Assembly (NCBI GenBank): GCA_946186455.1
Contig: CAMHNK010000001.1
Location: forward strand, 1 to 64,000
Direction: 5' to 3'
Origin: an uncultured Candidatus Saccharibacteria bacterium
Lineage (GTDB): Bacteria > Patescibacteriota > Saccharimonadia > Saccharimonadales > Saccharimonadaceae
DNA: 64,000 nucleotides
In this document: positions 46,495-54,687 of the stretch, piece by piece
Numbering within the stretch: the stretch's first letter is position 1
Layout of the letters: the number at the start of each line of letters is the position of its first letter
Notes under the pieces: model-generated
The model's database searches: none
The model's input: the letters and a program-made list of their open reading frames with translations, nothing else
Told to the model about the DNA's origin: nothing
Made by a program: the position numbers and the translations under genes

Positions 46495-47628
46495 ATGATT
46501 TATTTGGACCATGCAGCGGCGACGCCGGTACCTAAGAAGGTGTTAGAGGCGATGAAGCCATATTTTTTGAATGACTTTTTTAACCCGTCTTCTGCCTATT
46601 TGCCAGCCAAAAAGGTCGCTTCTGAATACGAAGAGGCGAAGGGTAAAATCGCGCACGCAATTGGCGCCAAAGCAAACGATCTCATTATGACGGCTGGGGC
46701 GACTGAAGCGAATAATCTCGCATTTACGGCTGTGTCGCCAGATGGGGAAGTGCTCTATCTGAAGACTGAACACGATTCTGTGAGAAATCCAGCTAGGCGT
46801 TTCGCCTACCAGGAGATTGGGGTAGATAAAAACGGCCGAATCTTGATGGATGATTTAAAAGCGAAGATTAGTGACAAAACGGAACTAATCTCGGTGGCGC
46901 TCGCCAATAACGAGCTTGGTACGATTCAACCACTTGCCGAAGTTGCAGCACTAATTCGCGAGGTGCGTTTTGACCGTTTGTCACGCGGAGTGAAGACGCC
47001 GCTTTATCTTCATTCGGATGCGTCACAGGCAATGAATCTGCTTGATATTAATGTCGCAAGGCTCGGCGTAGATCTTTTAACTTTAAATGCTGCCAAGGTC
47101 TATGGACCGAAGGGCGTAGGCGCGCTGTATGTTTCGCATGATGTGAGGCTCATGCCTTTAACGCTAGGCGGTGGACAAGAAAATGGGCTGCGCTCAGGTA
47201 CGCAGAATGTGCCAGGCGTGATTGGCTTTGCCGAAGCGCTCGTGAATGCGAAAGAGCATTTAAACGGTAATCGCAAGAAATATGCGGAGTTTAGGAAGAT
47301 TTTGCTCGAGGGCATTAAGGATTACGAATTGATTAATAAAAAGTACTCGCTCGACAATTTTGTGGTGCTTTGCTTTGATGGACTGGATGCCGAAAGGCTG
47401 ATTTATCTACTGGAAGATCGTGAGGTTTATGTCTCGACCGGTGCAGCCTGTGCGGCGTCGAAGGGTGTACGCTCGCACGTACTGACGGCGATTGGGCTTA
47501 GTGATTCCGAGATTGCAGGATCGCTAAGGCTCACGCTTGGCGAGACAAATACTAAAGAACAAATTCTTGAGGCAGTAAAGATTATTAACGAAGTAGTCGC
47601 GGGGGAGAAAGCGAGAATTCATGCCTAA
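46495..47628 (+). CDS. IscS/NifS-type cysteine desulfurase for tRNA thiolation
   Basis: 377 aa from leaderless ATG 46495; the ORF-track start at 46396 is upstream of the promoter. IYLDHAAATPVP opens the protein, GATEANNLAF, TEHDSVRNP, SDASQAM and the PLP lysine in NAAKVYGPKG follow. The catalytic cysteine is in STGAACAASKG. It overlaps mnmA by 8 bp, so its main role is to supply persulfide for U34 2-thiolation, as with YrvO-MnmA of Bacillus. The usual His before the PLP lysine is Ala here. Confidence 0.93.
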   Translation: MIYLDHAAATPVPKKVLEAMKPYFLNDFFNPSSAYLPAKKVASEYEEAKGKIAHAIGAKANDLIMTAGATEANNLAFTAVSPDGEVLYLKTEHDSVRNPARRFAYQEIGVDKNGRILMDDLKAKISDKTELISVALANNELGTIQPLAEVAALIREVRFDRLSRGVKTPLYLHSDASQAMNLLDINVARLGVDLLTLNAAKVYGPKGVGALYVSHDVRLMPLTLGGGQENGLRSGTQNVPGVIGFAEALVNAKEHLNGNRKKYAEFRKILLEGIKDYELINKKYSLDNFVVLCFDGLDAERLIYLLEDREVYVSTGAACAASKGVRSHVLTAIGLSDSEIAGSLRLTLGETNTKEQILEAVKIINEVVAGEKARIHA

Positions 47629-48664
47629 AGTATTTGTCGGGATGAGCGGTGGCGTGGATTCAAGCGTCGCGGCGATGTTACTAGTCGAGCAAGGTTACGA
47701 TGTGACCGGGGTCTATATGAAGAACTGGTCGAAGGATTTACCAGGGATGAAATGCCCGTGGGCCGAAGACCTCGCCGACGCGAAGCGCGTAGCGGTGAAG
47801 CTTGGGATTGATTTTGAAGTCTGGGATTTTGAGAAAGAATATCATGAAAAAGTGGTGGAGTATATGCTCAAGGAATTTAAGAAGGGCAATACGCCAAATC
47901 CGGACGTGATGTGCAATCAAGAGATTAAGTTTAAGTTGTTCTTTGAAAAAGCGATGGAAAAGGGTGCTGACTTTATCGCCACTGGGCACTACGCAAGGAT
48001 TTTTTCGCCAGAGTCCCATCTTGCGCGAGCTGTTGACGAAAATAAGGATCAAACTTATTTTCTTTACCGCATTTCCGAAGAGGCGATTGCTCATACTTTG
48101 TTTCCGATTGGTGAGATGTTAAAGCCGGATGTTAAAAAACTCGCAAAAGAACATGGCCTTCACAATGCCTACAAAAAAGAATCGATGGGCGTGTGTTTTG
48201 TGGGTGAAGTCGGGATGAAGGATTTTCTCAAGGAATACATCGACATCGAGCCGGGTGAAATTCGTGAAGTTGAAACCGAAAAGAAGCTCGGCGTACACGA
48301 GGGCGCAGTTTTTTACACGATTGGTCAGCGCCATGGCCTCTATCTCTCTGGTACGGCTGGTGAAGTGAATGATGGTTTACCGTATTACGTGGTCGCAAAA
48401 GATCTCGAGAAAAACATCGTTTACGTTTCGAAGAATCTAAATGACAGTCACATTTGGACGAAGGAGTTAAAGCTGAAAGATGTTTTGATGCGGGGCGAGG
48501 CAAAGGATGTACTCGTGAGACTCCGCCATCGTGCACCACTTGTTAAGGCCACTTTCGACAAAGATACGCTCCATTTTGAGAACGAGATTAAGCGCCCGGC
48601 GGCCGGACAATCCGCTGTAATTTATGACGGCGAAATCTGTCTTGGTGGTGGTATTATCGCCTAA
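47621..48664 (+). CDS. mnmA: tRNA-specific 2-thiouridylase
   Basis: 347 aa. ATP pyrophosphatase loop GMSGGVDSSVAAML, NPDVMCNQEIKF with the first catalytic Cys, GHYAR, KKESMGVCFVGE with the second Cys. Makes 2-thiouridine at position 34 of Lys/Glu/Gln tRNAs. Co-translated with the upstream desulfurase. Confidence 0.97.
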   Translation: MPKVFVGMSGGVDSSVAAMLLVEQGYDVTGVYMKNWSKDLPGMKCPWAEDLADAKRVAVKLGIDFEVWDFEKEYHEKVVEYMLKEFKKGNTPNPDVMCNQEIKFKLFFEKAMEKGADFIATGHYARIFSPESHLARAVDENKDQTYFLYRISEEAIAHTLFPIGEMLKPDVKKLAKEHGLHNAYKKESMGVCFVGEVGMKDFLKEYIDIEPGEIREVETEKKLGVHEGAVFYTIGQRHGLYLSGTAGEVNDGLPYYVVAKDLEKNIVYVSKNLNDSHIWTKELKLKDVLMRGEAKDVLVRLRHRAPLVKATFDKDTLHFENEIKRPAAGQSAVIYDGEICLGGGIIA

Positions 48665-48665
48665 C

Positions 48666-48698
48666 AAAAAAGCCCAGCAAAAAACTGGGCGTTTTTTA
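48666..48698. terminator. Bidirectional terminator, mnmA / 48710 gene
   Basis: AAAAAAGCCCAG-CAAAAAA-CTGGGCGTTTTTT: A-tract and T-tract flank a 6-bp GC stem, so it can stop both converging genes. Confidence 0.88.
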
Positions 48699-48709
48699 TC
48701 AAAACGGAA

Positions 48710-48904
48710 TTAGGCTGCCATCAATAATAAGTTAGCGAACAAAAGCGTAGCAGCGAGGAAGCTCATACCGATGACAAAAACCATGTTGGACTTTTGGTTC
48801 TTGTTGTATTTCTCATAGCGCATGTATTGCTTGCTACCAGATTTCCTTGCGACAGTCTGTTTCTTTGCGGTCTTGGTCGCAGATTTCTTTTTTGCTTGAG
48901 CCAT
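48710..48904 (-). CDS. Small basic single-pass membrane protein
   Basis: 64 aa from ATG 48904 with AAAAAGGA upstream; the longer ORF-track frame to 49051 runs into alaS. A lysine-rich N-terminus (AQAKKKSATKTAKKQTVARK) precedes one C-terminal hydrophobic helix (MVFVIGMSFLAATLLFANLL). Unknown function; the basic tail could bind nucleic acid or phospholipid head groups. Confidence 0.7.
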   Translation of the reverse strand: MAQAKKKSATKTAKKQTVARKSGSKQYMRYEKYNKNQKSNMVFVIGMSFLAATLLFANLLLMAA

Positions 48905-48994
48905 GTTTATTCCTTTTTTATTTAGTAATATTCTTATGATTATTTTATCACACTTTTTTGAAAATACAAGTAAAAATCTGATATAATTATCCCT

Positions 48995-50875
48995 ATGAAT
49001 GCGAATGAAATTAGACAAAGATTTTTGGATTTTCAAGTTAAAAAAGGCCACAAGGTAATTCAGCCAGCACCACTCGTCCTAGAGAATGATCCGACGACGC
49101 TTTTTACCGGTTCTGGCATGCAACCACTCCTACCGTTCTTACTTGGTGAGCCGCATCCTGATGGTAAGAGATTAACCGATTCGCAACCATCGATGAGATT
49201 GCAGGATATCGAGGACGTAGGCGATCCACGCCATACGACCGTGTTTGAGATGCTAGGCAACTGGTCGCTCGGTGATTATTTTAAAGAAGAACAGATTCGC
49301 AATTTCTTTGAGTTTTTGACGAAAGAAGTCGGGCTCGATCCGAACAAAATCTATGTCACTTGTTTCATTGGCAACGAAAAATATGGTATTCCAAAGGATA
49401 CCGAAGCGGCCGAAATTTGGCAAAAGGTCTTTAAGGAGGTGGGGATTGATGCAAAGATTGCCGAGATTGGCTCCGCTAAGACTGGCGACGAGCGTGGTAT
49501 CAAGCCGGGCGAAAGAATCTTCTTCTACGACGACCATGAAAACTGGTGGAGTAGAGGTGGTGGTTGCGAAACTACGCCAATCGGCGACCCATGTGGCCCA
49601 GATTCTGAGGTATTCTATGATTTTGGCGAAGATAAGCAAGACGAAGAGAAATATGGCCTTGCTCATCCGGCTTCGGATGGTGCCAGGTTTATGGAAATCG
49701 GTAACCAGGTCTTTATGCAATACCGCCGACTCGAAGATGGTTCGTTTAAGGAACTCGAGAAGAAGAATGTCGACTTTGGTGGTGGACTCGAGCGCATCGC
49801 GGCCGCTGCGATTGGTAGTTTTGATGTGTTTAAGATTTCACTCATGAAGCCGATTATCGACAAACTCGAAGAGATTTCGGGCAAGAAATATGATAATAAT
49901 ACTGATGAAATGCGCGTAATTGCGGATCACATCCGTGGTGCGTATCTCTTGGCTGCGCAAGGCTTAGTACCTTCGAATAAGACGCAGGGCTACGCTATGA
50001 GGAGATTGGTGCGCCGAGCGATTCTCCGGGCTCTAGATCTCGGCATCTCGCAAAACTTCCTCTCTGAGATTATTCCGATTGTCGCGGAAAACTATAAAGA
50101 TTTACCCGATTCAATTCTGACCCACCGCGAAGTGGCGCTTGATGTACTACTTAAGGAAGAGAAAGCTTTCCGCCAGACTTTGAACAAAGGTCTCAAAGAA
50201 CTTGGCAAAATGACGAGAAATTCGAAGATTCTAGACGGACGCGATTTATTCAAACTGCAGGATACCTATGGCTTTCCACTCGAGCTTTCAATTGAAGAGT
50301 GTTACCGCGAGGGAATTGAGCTTTCAAAAAAGCATCGCGAAGAATTTGACGAAGCATTAAAAGAACAACGCGAACGCTCACAAACGGCATCAAAAGGTAT
50401 GTTTAAAGGTGGCCTCGAAGACCATGGTGAACAAACCGTGAAATATCACACGGCTTGCCACTTATTACTCGCAGCGCTACAAGATTTAGTTGATAAGAGT
50501 ATCTGCCAGAAGGGCTCCAACATTACCGCCGAACGCGTACGCTTCGACTTTAACCTTGATCATAAGATGACCGAAGAAGAGTTAAAGAAGGTCGAAGACC
50601 AAGTGAACGAATGGATTAAAGCGGATCTTCCGGTGGTGTTTGATGAATATGAAAAAGCCTACGCGCGTGATACCTTGAAGGCACATGGCCAATTCTGGGA
50701 TAAGTATCCGGATATACTTAAAGTCTATACGATTGGTGATTTTGACAATCCGATTTCCCGCGAGGTTTGCGGTGGTCCACACGTAGAACACACTGGCGTA
50801 TTAGGACACTTCAAGATTGTTAAAGAAGAATCTTCGTCCGCCGGCGTAAGACGTATCAAGGCTGTGCTTGAATAA
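48995..50875 (+). CDS. alaS: Alanyl-tRNA synthetase, minimal architecture
   Basis: 626 aa against about 870. The aminoacylation core is present (RHTTVFEMLGNWSLGDYF, WWSRGGGCETTPIGDPCGPD, GGGLERI) and the tRNA-recognition helices (GYAMRRLVRRAI, DTYGFPLELS). The frame then passes from FDEALKEQRER almost directly to the editing core (KYHTACHLLL, VCGGPHVEHTG), so the beta-barrel subdomain is missing. It stops at SAGVRRIKAVLE, lacking the coiled-coil and C-Ala domain. Editing zinc ligands (HxxxH, C, H) are kept. Leaderless start 7 nt after TGA-TATAAT. Confidence 0.95.
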   Translation: MNANEIRQRFLDFQVKKGHKVIQPAPLVLENDPTTLFTGSGMQPLLPFLLGEPHPDGKRLTDSQPSMRLQDIEDVGDPRHTTVFEMLGNWSLGDYFKEEQIRNFFEFLTKEVGLDPNKIYVTCFIGNEKYGIPKDTEAAEIWQKVFKEVGIDAKIAEIGSAKTGDERGIKPGERIFFYDDHENWWSRGGGCETTPIGDPCGPDSEVFYDFGEDKQDEEKYGLAHPASDGARFMEIGNQVFMQYRRLEDGSFKELEKKNVDFGGGLERIAAAAIGSFDVFKISLMKPIIDKLEEISGKKYDNNTDEMRVIADHIRGAYLLAAQGLVPSNKTQGYAMRRLVRRAILRALDLGISQNFLSEIIPIVAENYKDLPDSILTHREVALDVLLKEEKAFRQTLNKGLKELGKMTRNSKILDGRDLFKLQDTYGFPLELSIEECYREGIELSKKHREEFDEALKEQRERSQTASKGMFKGGLEDHGEQTVKYHTACHLLLAALQDLVDKSICQKGSNITAERVRFDFNLDHKMTEEELKKVEDQVNEWIKADLPVVFDEYEKAYARDTLKAHGQFWDKYPDILKVYTIGDFDNPISREVCGGPHVEHTGVLGHFKIVKEESSSAGVRRIKAVLE

Positions 50876-50903
50876 AAAAGTCCCCCTTTAAGGGGGATTT
50901 TTT
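50874..50903. terminator. Bidirectional terminator, alaS / ftsA-like gene
   Basis: AAAAAAGTCCCCC-TTTA-AGGGGGATTTTTT: near-symmetrical stem with A and T tracts. The stop codon of the minus-strand gene lies in the T-tract. Confidence 0.9.
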
Positions 50904-52122
50904 AGTTCTGTAAGAGTTTTGCGAGCTTCGCTTTTAGTTTGTTTTCTGGTGGAGCGCCAGCTAAAGTATCGGTGCCAACACGAAGCAGACCTAGAGCTGT
51001 CGCAAAGGAATGATCAAGCTCAAAATCTTTCGTAATGAAATTTGGAAGTTCGGCGATGTCGATGAGATGAATGACTGGGCGGCGCGAGAACGGTAGATTC
51101 TCGAACCAGTCGGAGGTTGCCAAGGTTTCTTGAATCGTGGAGAGGCTAGCACCACCACCACAAAGCATCACATTGCGTGGCAAACTGCCAAAGCTTTCAA
51201 ACTCTTCGAGTGCAACTTCAACGCCGGTCAGCCAGACGGAAATGTTTTTTGAAATCGCAGTTTCAATTTTGGCTTTTTCGCGGTCGTCTAACTCGCCAGT
51301 GTCAAATTGCAGCTTCTTTTCTTCTGCCGTATCAAAATCACAACCTAAGGCTTCCGCAATTTGATGTGTAAAGCTCCGGCCACCAATCGAGAACATCTTG
51401 GTGCCTTCGACACCACCATCATCAACGACGGCAATATCGGTCGTACCACCACCAATATCCATCACGATACCAGAGAAAGAGGAGTCCGGATCATCACCAA
51501 GACAGGCGCGACAAACTGCAAACGGCTCCACCGCCACGGCGAGTAAATCGAGATTGAGTTCGGCGCAGACTTTTTCAATTGCAGCCACGTGGATGAGTGG
51601 CGCAAAAGCAGTGTAAATTAAAATGGCAACGTCGGAACCCTTAAAACCAACCGGGTTCATCACTTTGTAGCCATCAATCGTAAGGGAAACAATCGCAGAA
51701 TTAATTAAACGAACTTCGATATTATCATTGCCGGTTTCGAGAGCAACCATTTTCTTCGCGACTTCGCCGGATTTAAGCTGAACTTTTTTAATAATGTCGT
51801 TCATCTCGGCTTCGCTAATCGGCTTGTTTGGATTCTTACGCGTATAGTGGACGGTGGTGGTGTTGCCTTTGACGAGTTCACCGGCGATGCCAACTACAAC
51901 TTGGTCGGCCCGCTCACCAACTTTATCTTCCACCTGAATGAGCGCCTGCTCACAGGTAGATATGACGGCTGGGATATCAGCAATAGCACCGGCATGCATG
52001 TTGCCGTCTTTTTGTTTGGCTTTGCCAATACCAATGATTTCGAGATTGCCTTTTTTACCAGGCTTTGCCATGACGGCTTTTACAAACTCAGTACCAATAT
52101 CTAACCCTAAGATTGTACTCAT
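50902..52122 (-). CDS. FtsA/PilM-type actin-like ATPase
   Basis: 406 aa. Actin-fold phosphate 1 motif GLDIGTEFVKAVMAK, an SHS2-like insert (1C domain region NTTTVHYTRKNPNKPISEAEMND), phosphate 2 GIVMDIGGGTTDIAVVD, and adenosine motif NVMLCGGGASL. It lacks the obvious C-terminal amphipathic FtsA anchor but ends with a basic helix (KLKAKLAKLLQN) that could serve. No ftsZ or pil genes are adjacent, so cell-division FtsA versus pilus PilM cannot be settled. TGA-TATAAT lies 6 nt before ATG. Confidence 0.82.
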   Translation of the reverse strand: MSTILGLDIGTEFVKAVMAKPGKKGNLEIIGIGKAKQKDGNMHAGAIADIPAVISTCEQALIQVEDKVGERADQVVVGIAGELVKGNTTTVHYTRKNPNKPISEAEMNDIIKKVQLKSGEVAKKMVALETGNDNIEVRLINSAIVSLTIDGYKVMNPVGFKGSDVAILIYTAFAPLIHVAAIEKVCAELNLDLLAVAVEPFAVCRACLGDDPDSSFSGIVMDIGGGTTDIAVVDDGGVEGTKMFSIGGRSFTHQIAEALGCDFDTAEEKKLQFDTGELDDREKAKIETAISKNISVWLTGVEVALEEFESFGSLPRNVMLCGGGASLSTIQETLATSDWFENLPFSRRPVIHLIDIAELPNFITKDFELDHSFATALGLLRVGTDTLAGAPPENKLKAKLAKLLQN

Positions 52123-52150
52123 GGTTTCATTATATCATATATTCTAAGGC

Positions 52151-52861
52151 CTATCGCTTAAACTTTTGGATTGTGGCCGGTGAGATTTCAGTGGTAGTGC
52201 CGGACTTTAAGTCATCTAGTTCGAACGGGCCAAATTTAGTGCGGTGAAGATTGATGACGCGGTATCCGACAGCAATGAAAGTACGACGAATTTGGCGGTT
52301 ACGGCCTTCGCTTAAGATAACGGTGAAGTGTTTGCGGTCGTCAAATTTATCATCGCGGATAACGGCGAATTTCGATTTGCCATCCTCAAGATCAATACCA
52401 AAATCGGAAATCATTTGCTGATGGAGTGGCTCTAAATCGCGGTCGAGTTCGACTTCGTAAATCTTTTCTTTATGAAACTTTGGATGCGTCATAGAAAACG
52501 CAAAATCACCATCATTGGTAAGTAAAATTAAACCGGAAGAATCCTTGTCAAGACGGCCAACGGTTTTGAGTTTGCGATATTTTTCTGGCAATAACTCATA
52601 TAAAGTCGGGACATCGCCTTGCGCGCGACGTGAGCAAACATAACCTTTCGGCTTATTCATCGCGAGATACAAGAAATCGTTTTCAAATTGAACTATATTA
52701 TTATTATAGCATACTTTATCATTTTTGTCAATACGAGCACCGAGGACGGCTGGGTGATTGTTTACGGAAACTTGACCGGAAGCAATCAAATCATCGGCCT
52801 CACGACGGGAAACGCCGAGGCGTTCGGCTAAAAATTTATTGAGTCGAATCTTATTGTCCAT
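52151..52861 (-). CDS. RsuA/RluB family rRNA pseudouridine synthase
   Basis: 236 aa. N-terminal S4 domain (IRLNKFLAERLGVSRREADD), catalytic GRLDKDSSGLILLTNDG with the active Asp, and MNKPKGYVCSRR. Modifies 16S or 23S rRNA; specificity not clear. It overlaps the upstream response regulator by 11 bp, so it belongs to the same operon. Confidence 0.92.
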   Translation of the reverse strand: MDNKIRLNKFLAERLGVSRREADDLIASGQVSVNNHPAVLGARIDKNDKVCYNNNIVQFENDFLYLAMNKPKGYVCSRRAQGDVPTLYELLPEKYRKLKTVGRLDKDSSGLILLTNDGDFAFSMTHPKFHKEKIYEVELDRDLEPLHQQMISDFGIDLEDGKSKFAVIRDDKFDDRKHFTVILSEGRNRQIRRTFIAVGYRVINLHRTKFGPFELDDLKSGTTTEISPATIQKFKR

Positions 52862-53435
52862 TTGGAGCGGCCGGTTGTGGTGCTGGGGCTGGGGCTGGCT
52901 GTGGGGCAGGGGCTGGAGCTGCCGGTGCAGCCGGTGCCGGTGCAGGAGCAGGAGCTGCTGGTGCCGGCTGTGGAGCTGGTGCAGGTGCAGCAGGAGCAGC
53001 AGGTGCAGCGGCTGGAGCAGGAGCAGCGGCTGGAGCAGGCGCAGCGGCTGGAGTAGGAGCAGCTACTTGCTTGTCACCAAGCACTTCGTGAATCGTATTA
53101 ACAACATCTTCAATACCAACTTGTGATTTAACGAGGTAGCGATCGGCGCCGAGACGCTCGCCGCGTTGACGCTGATCATCGGAGGAGAGAGCAGTCATCA
53201 TCACGACTTTAATACCGGCAGTTTCTGGTGTCGAACGCAAAATATCAAGCATATCAAACCCGGAGATTTTTGGCATCATCACATCAGAAAGAATGAGATT
53301 TGGCTTTTCACGAACGGCCATTGCTAAGGCCTCTTCGCCATCACCCGCAGAAACGACTTCATAGCCTTCTGCTGTTATACGAATACTGTAAATCTCACGA
53401 AGCGCAGCATCGTCTTCTACTACCATTACTTTCAT
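52851..53435 (-). CDS. Response regulator with Pro/Ala-rich tail and no output domain
   Basis: 194 aa. Receiver domain (1-120): acidic pair VVEDD, phosphoacceptor Asp in LILSDVMMPK, MMTALSS, and the conserved Lys in YLVKSQ. The rest is a 65-70-residue Pro/Ala low-complexity tail (repeats of APAPAAAP) with no DNA-binding domain. It overlaps the kinase gene by 4 bp. It may signal by protein contact, like CheY- or DivK-type regulators, with the tail as a linker or sticky arm. Confidence 0.88.
   Translation of the reverse strand: MKVMVVEDDAALREIYSIRITAEGYEVVSAGDGEEALAMAVREKPNLILSDVMMPKISGFDMLDILRSTPETAGIKVVMMTALSSDDQRQRGERLGADRYLVKSQVGIEDVVNTIHEVLGDKQVAAPTPAAAPAPAAAPAPAAAPAAPAAPAPAPQPAPAAPAPAPAPAAPAAPAPAPQPAPAPAPQPAAPNGQ
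52862..53055. repeat. GC-rich imperfect repeat coding the Pro/Ala tail
   Basis: Tandem GCAGGTGCA / GGAGCAGCGGCT units in the coding strand complement. Such tracts vary in length by slippage, so the tail length may differ between strains. Confidence 0.7.
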
Positions 53436-54637
53436 TGTGGTTGTACTCCTCCGTTGTTGGTATTATTAATTGCTATCATACGTTTTTCGTACTCTTCGCC
53501 GGTAATGCGTGGAAGAGAGACGTAAAAAGTTGATCCTTCGCCAAAGGCCGATTCGGCCCAAACGCGGCCACCCATGGCCTCAACACGTTGTTTTACTAAA
53601 TACAATCCGAGACCAGTACCGCCAATGGTGCGGGTATCGGAATTGTCAGCACGATAAAACTTTTGGAAAATGTGTTGCAAATCATCAGACGAAATACCGA
53701 TGCCGGTATCGGTCACGTTGATTAATACGCGATCACCATCACCAAGCACGTTTACATAAATCGAACCGCCGGCTGGGGTGTATTTGATCGCATTATCAAT
53801 CAAGTTGTCCATGATTTCGTGTAAGAAATTCACGTCGACGTAGCCGTAAACGACTTGGTCGAGACGGCGGTCGAGACCGCCCACGGCATTTTGCTTATTG
53901 GCGCCAAATTGGAAATTTAGTTTGGCATTTTTCGCCGCAACGAGATAACCATCGGAAATTTGCTTGACGGTGCCAACCATTTCGACCGGACGAAAAACCG
54001 GGCGAAGATGACCATCGTCAAGTTTAGTCACATCAAGTAAATCTTTAAACAAATGGCCAAGGTGCTGAGAGGCCGCGTGGGCAGCAGCTAAGTAGCCACG
54101 AGCGCGCTCGTCAATTGAAGCGGTTTGCGGATTTAAGGCCAGCGACAAATAACCTTCAATTGAAGCAACTGGCGTACGCATTTCGTGCGAGGCGGTTGAG
54201 ATAAATTCGGCCTGTTCGCCTTCTTCGGCAAGTTCTTTTGTAATGTCCCTAAAAGTAATAATGCGATTACCGCCATCAGCCACAACTACGGAAACGGCAA
54301 TCGGAATACGTTTACCGGATTTTGTACCAATGAGGCAGGCGGCAAAACGATCAAGCGATTGGCCAGTCTTCATGGCAATGATGAGTTTATTCTCATTTTC
54401 GGGAAGCTCGCGACCTTCTTTAGTCTCGAGTTTAATTAAAAGTCCATAATCAAGCCCAGTGGCGTTTTCGGCGGTGGCACATTCAGTCATGGCAACGGCA
54501 GCCGGGTTAATAAATTGCACGGCACCATTTTTGTTCGTGATAATAACACCATCATGAATCGTCATGAGGGCCATTTCAGCAAGCACCGTCTTATCGGCAC
54601 CTGAGTCTGTCTGATTTTTCTTACTAAAAAGACTCAT
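53432..54637 (-). CDS. Soluble PAS-containing sensor histidine kinase
   Basis: 401 aa without membrane segments. PAS domain (about 25-140; GVIITNKNGAVQFINPAAVA), HisKA with ASHEMRTPVASIEGYL, HATPase with N-box DNAIKYTP, DTGIGIS and GGTGLGLYLVKQ. It senses an internal cue and phosphorylates the overlapping response regulator. TGG-TAAAAT lies 9 nt before ATG, a probable leaderless start for the kinase-regulator-synthase operon. Confidence 0.93.
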   Translation of the reverse strand: MSLFSKKNQTDSGADKTVLAEMALMTIHDGVIITNKNGAVQFINPAAVAMTECATAENATGLDYGLLIKLETKEGRELPENENKLIIAMKTGQSLDRFAACLIGTKSGKRIPIAVSVVVADGGNRIITFRDITKELAEEGEQAEFISTASHEMRTPVASIEGYLSLALNPQTASIDERARGYLAAAHAASQHLGHLFKDLLDVTKLDDGHLRPVFRPVEMVGTVKQISDGYLVAAKNAKLNFQFGANKQNAVGGLDRRLDQVVYGYVDVNFLHEIMDNLIDNAIKYTPAGGSIYVNVLGDGDRVLINVTDTGIGISSDDLQHIFQKFYRADNSDTRTIGGTGLGLYLVKQRVEAMGGRVWAESAFGEGSTFYVSLPRITGEEYEKRMIAINNTNNGGVQPQ

Positions 54638-54687
54638 CCTAAATTTATTTTACCACAAGCTAAATAAAATGTGATAAAATTAATTAC

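Noticed and set aside
48905-49051. N-terminal extension of the small membrane protein to 113 aa.
   Set aside because: The extension would overlap the alaS promoter and start; the AAAAAGGA site and basic N-terminus support ATG 48904.
52839-53126. Plus-strand Cys/Trp/Arg-rich and Val/Gln-rich ORFs.
   Set aside because: Artefacts of the GC-rich repeat coding for the Pro/Ala tail on the other strand.
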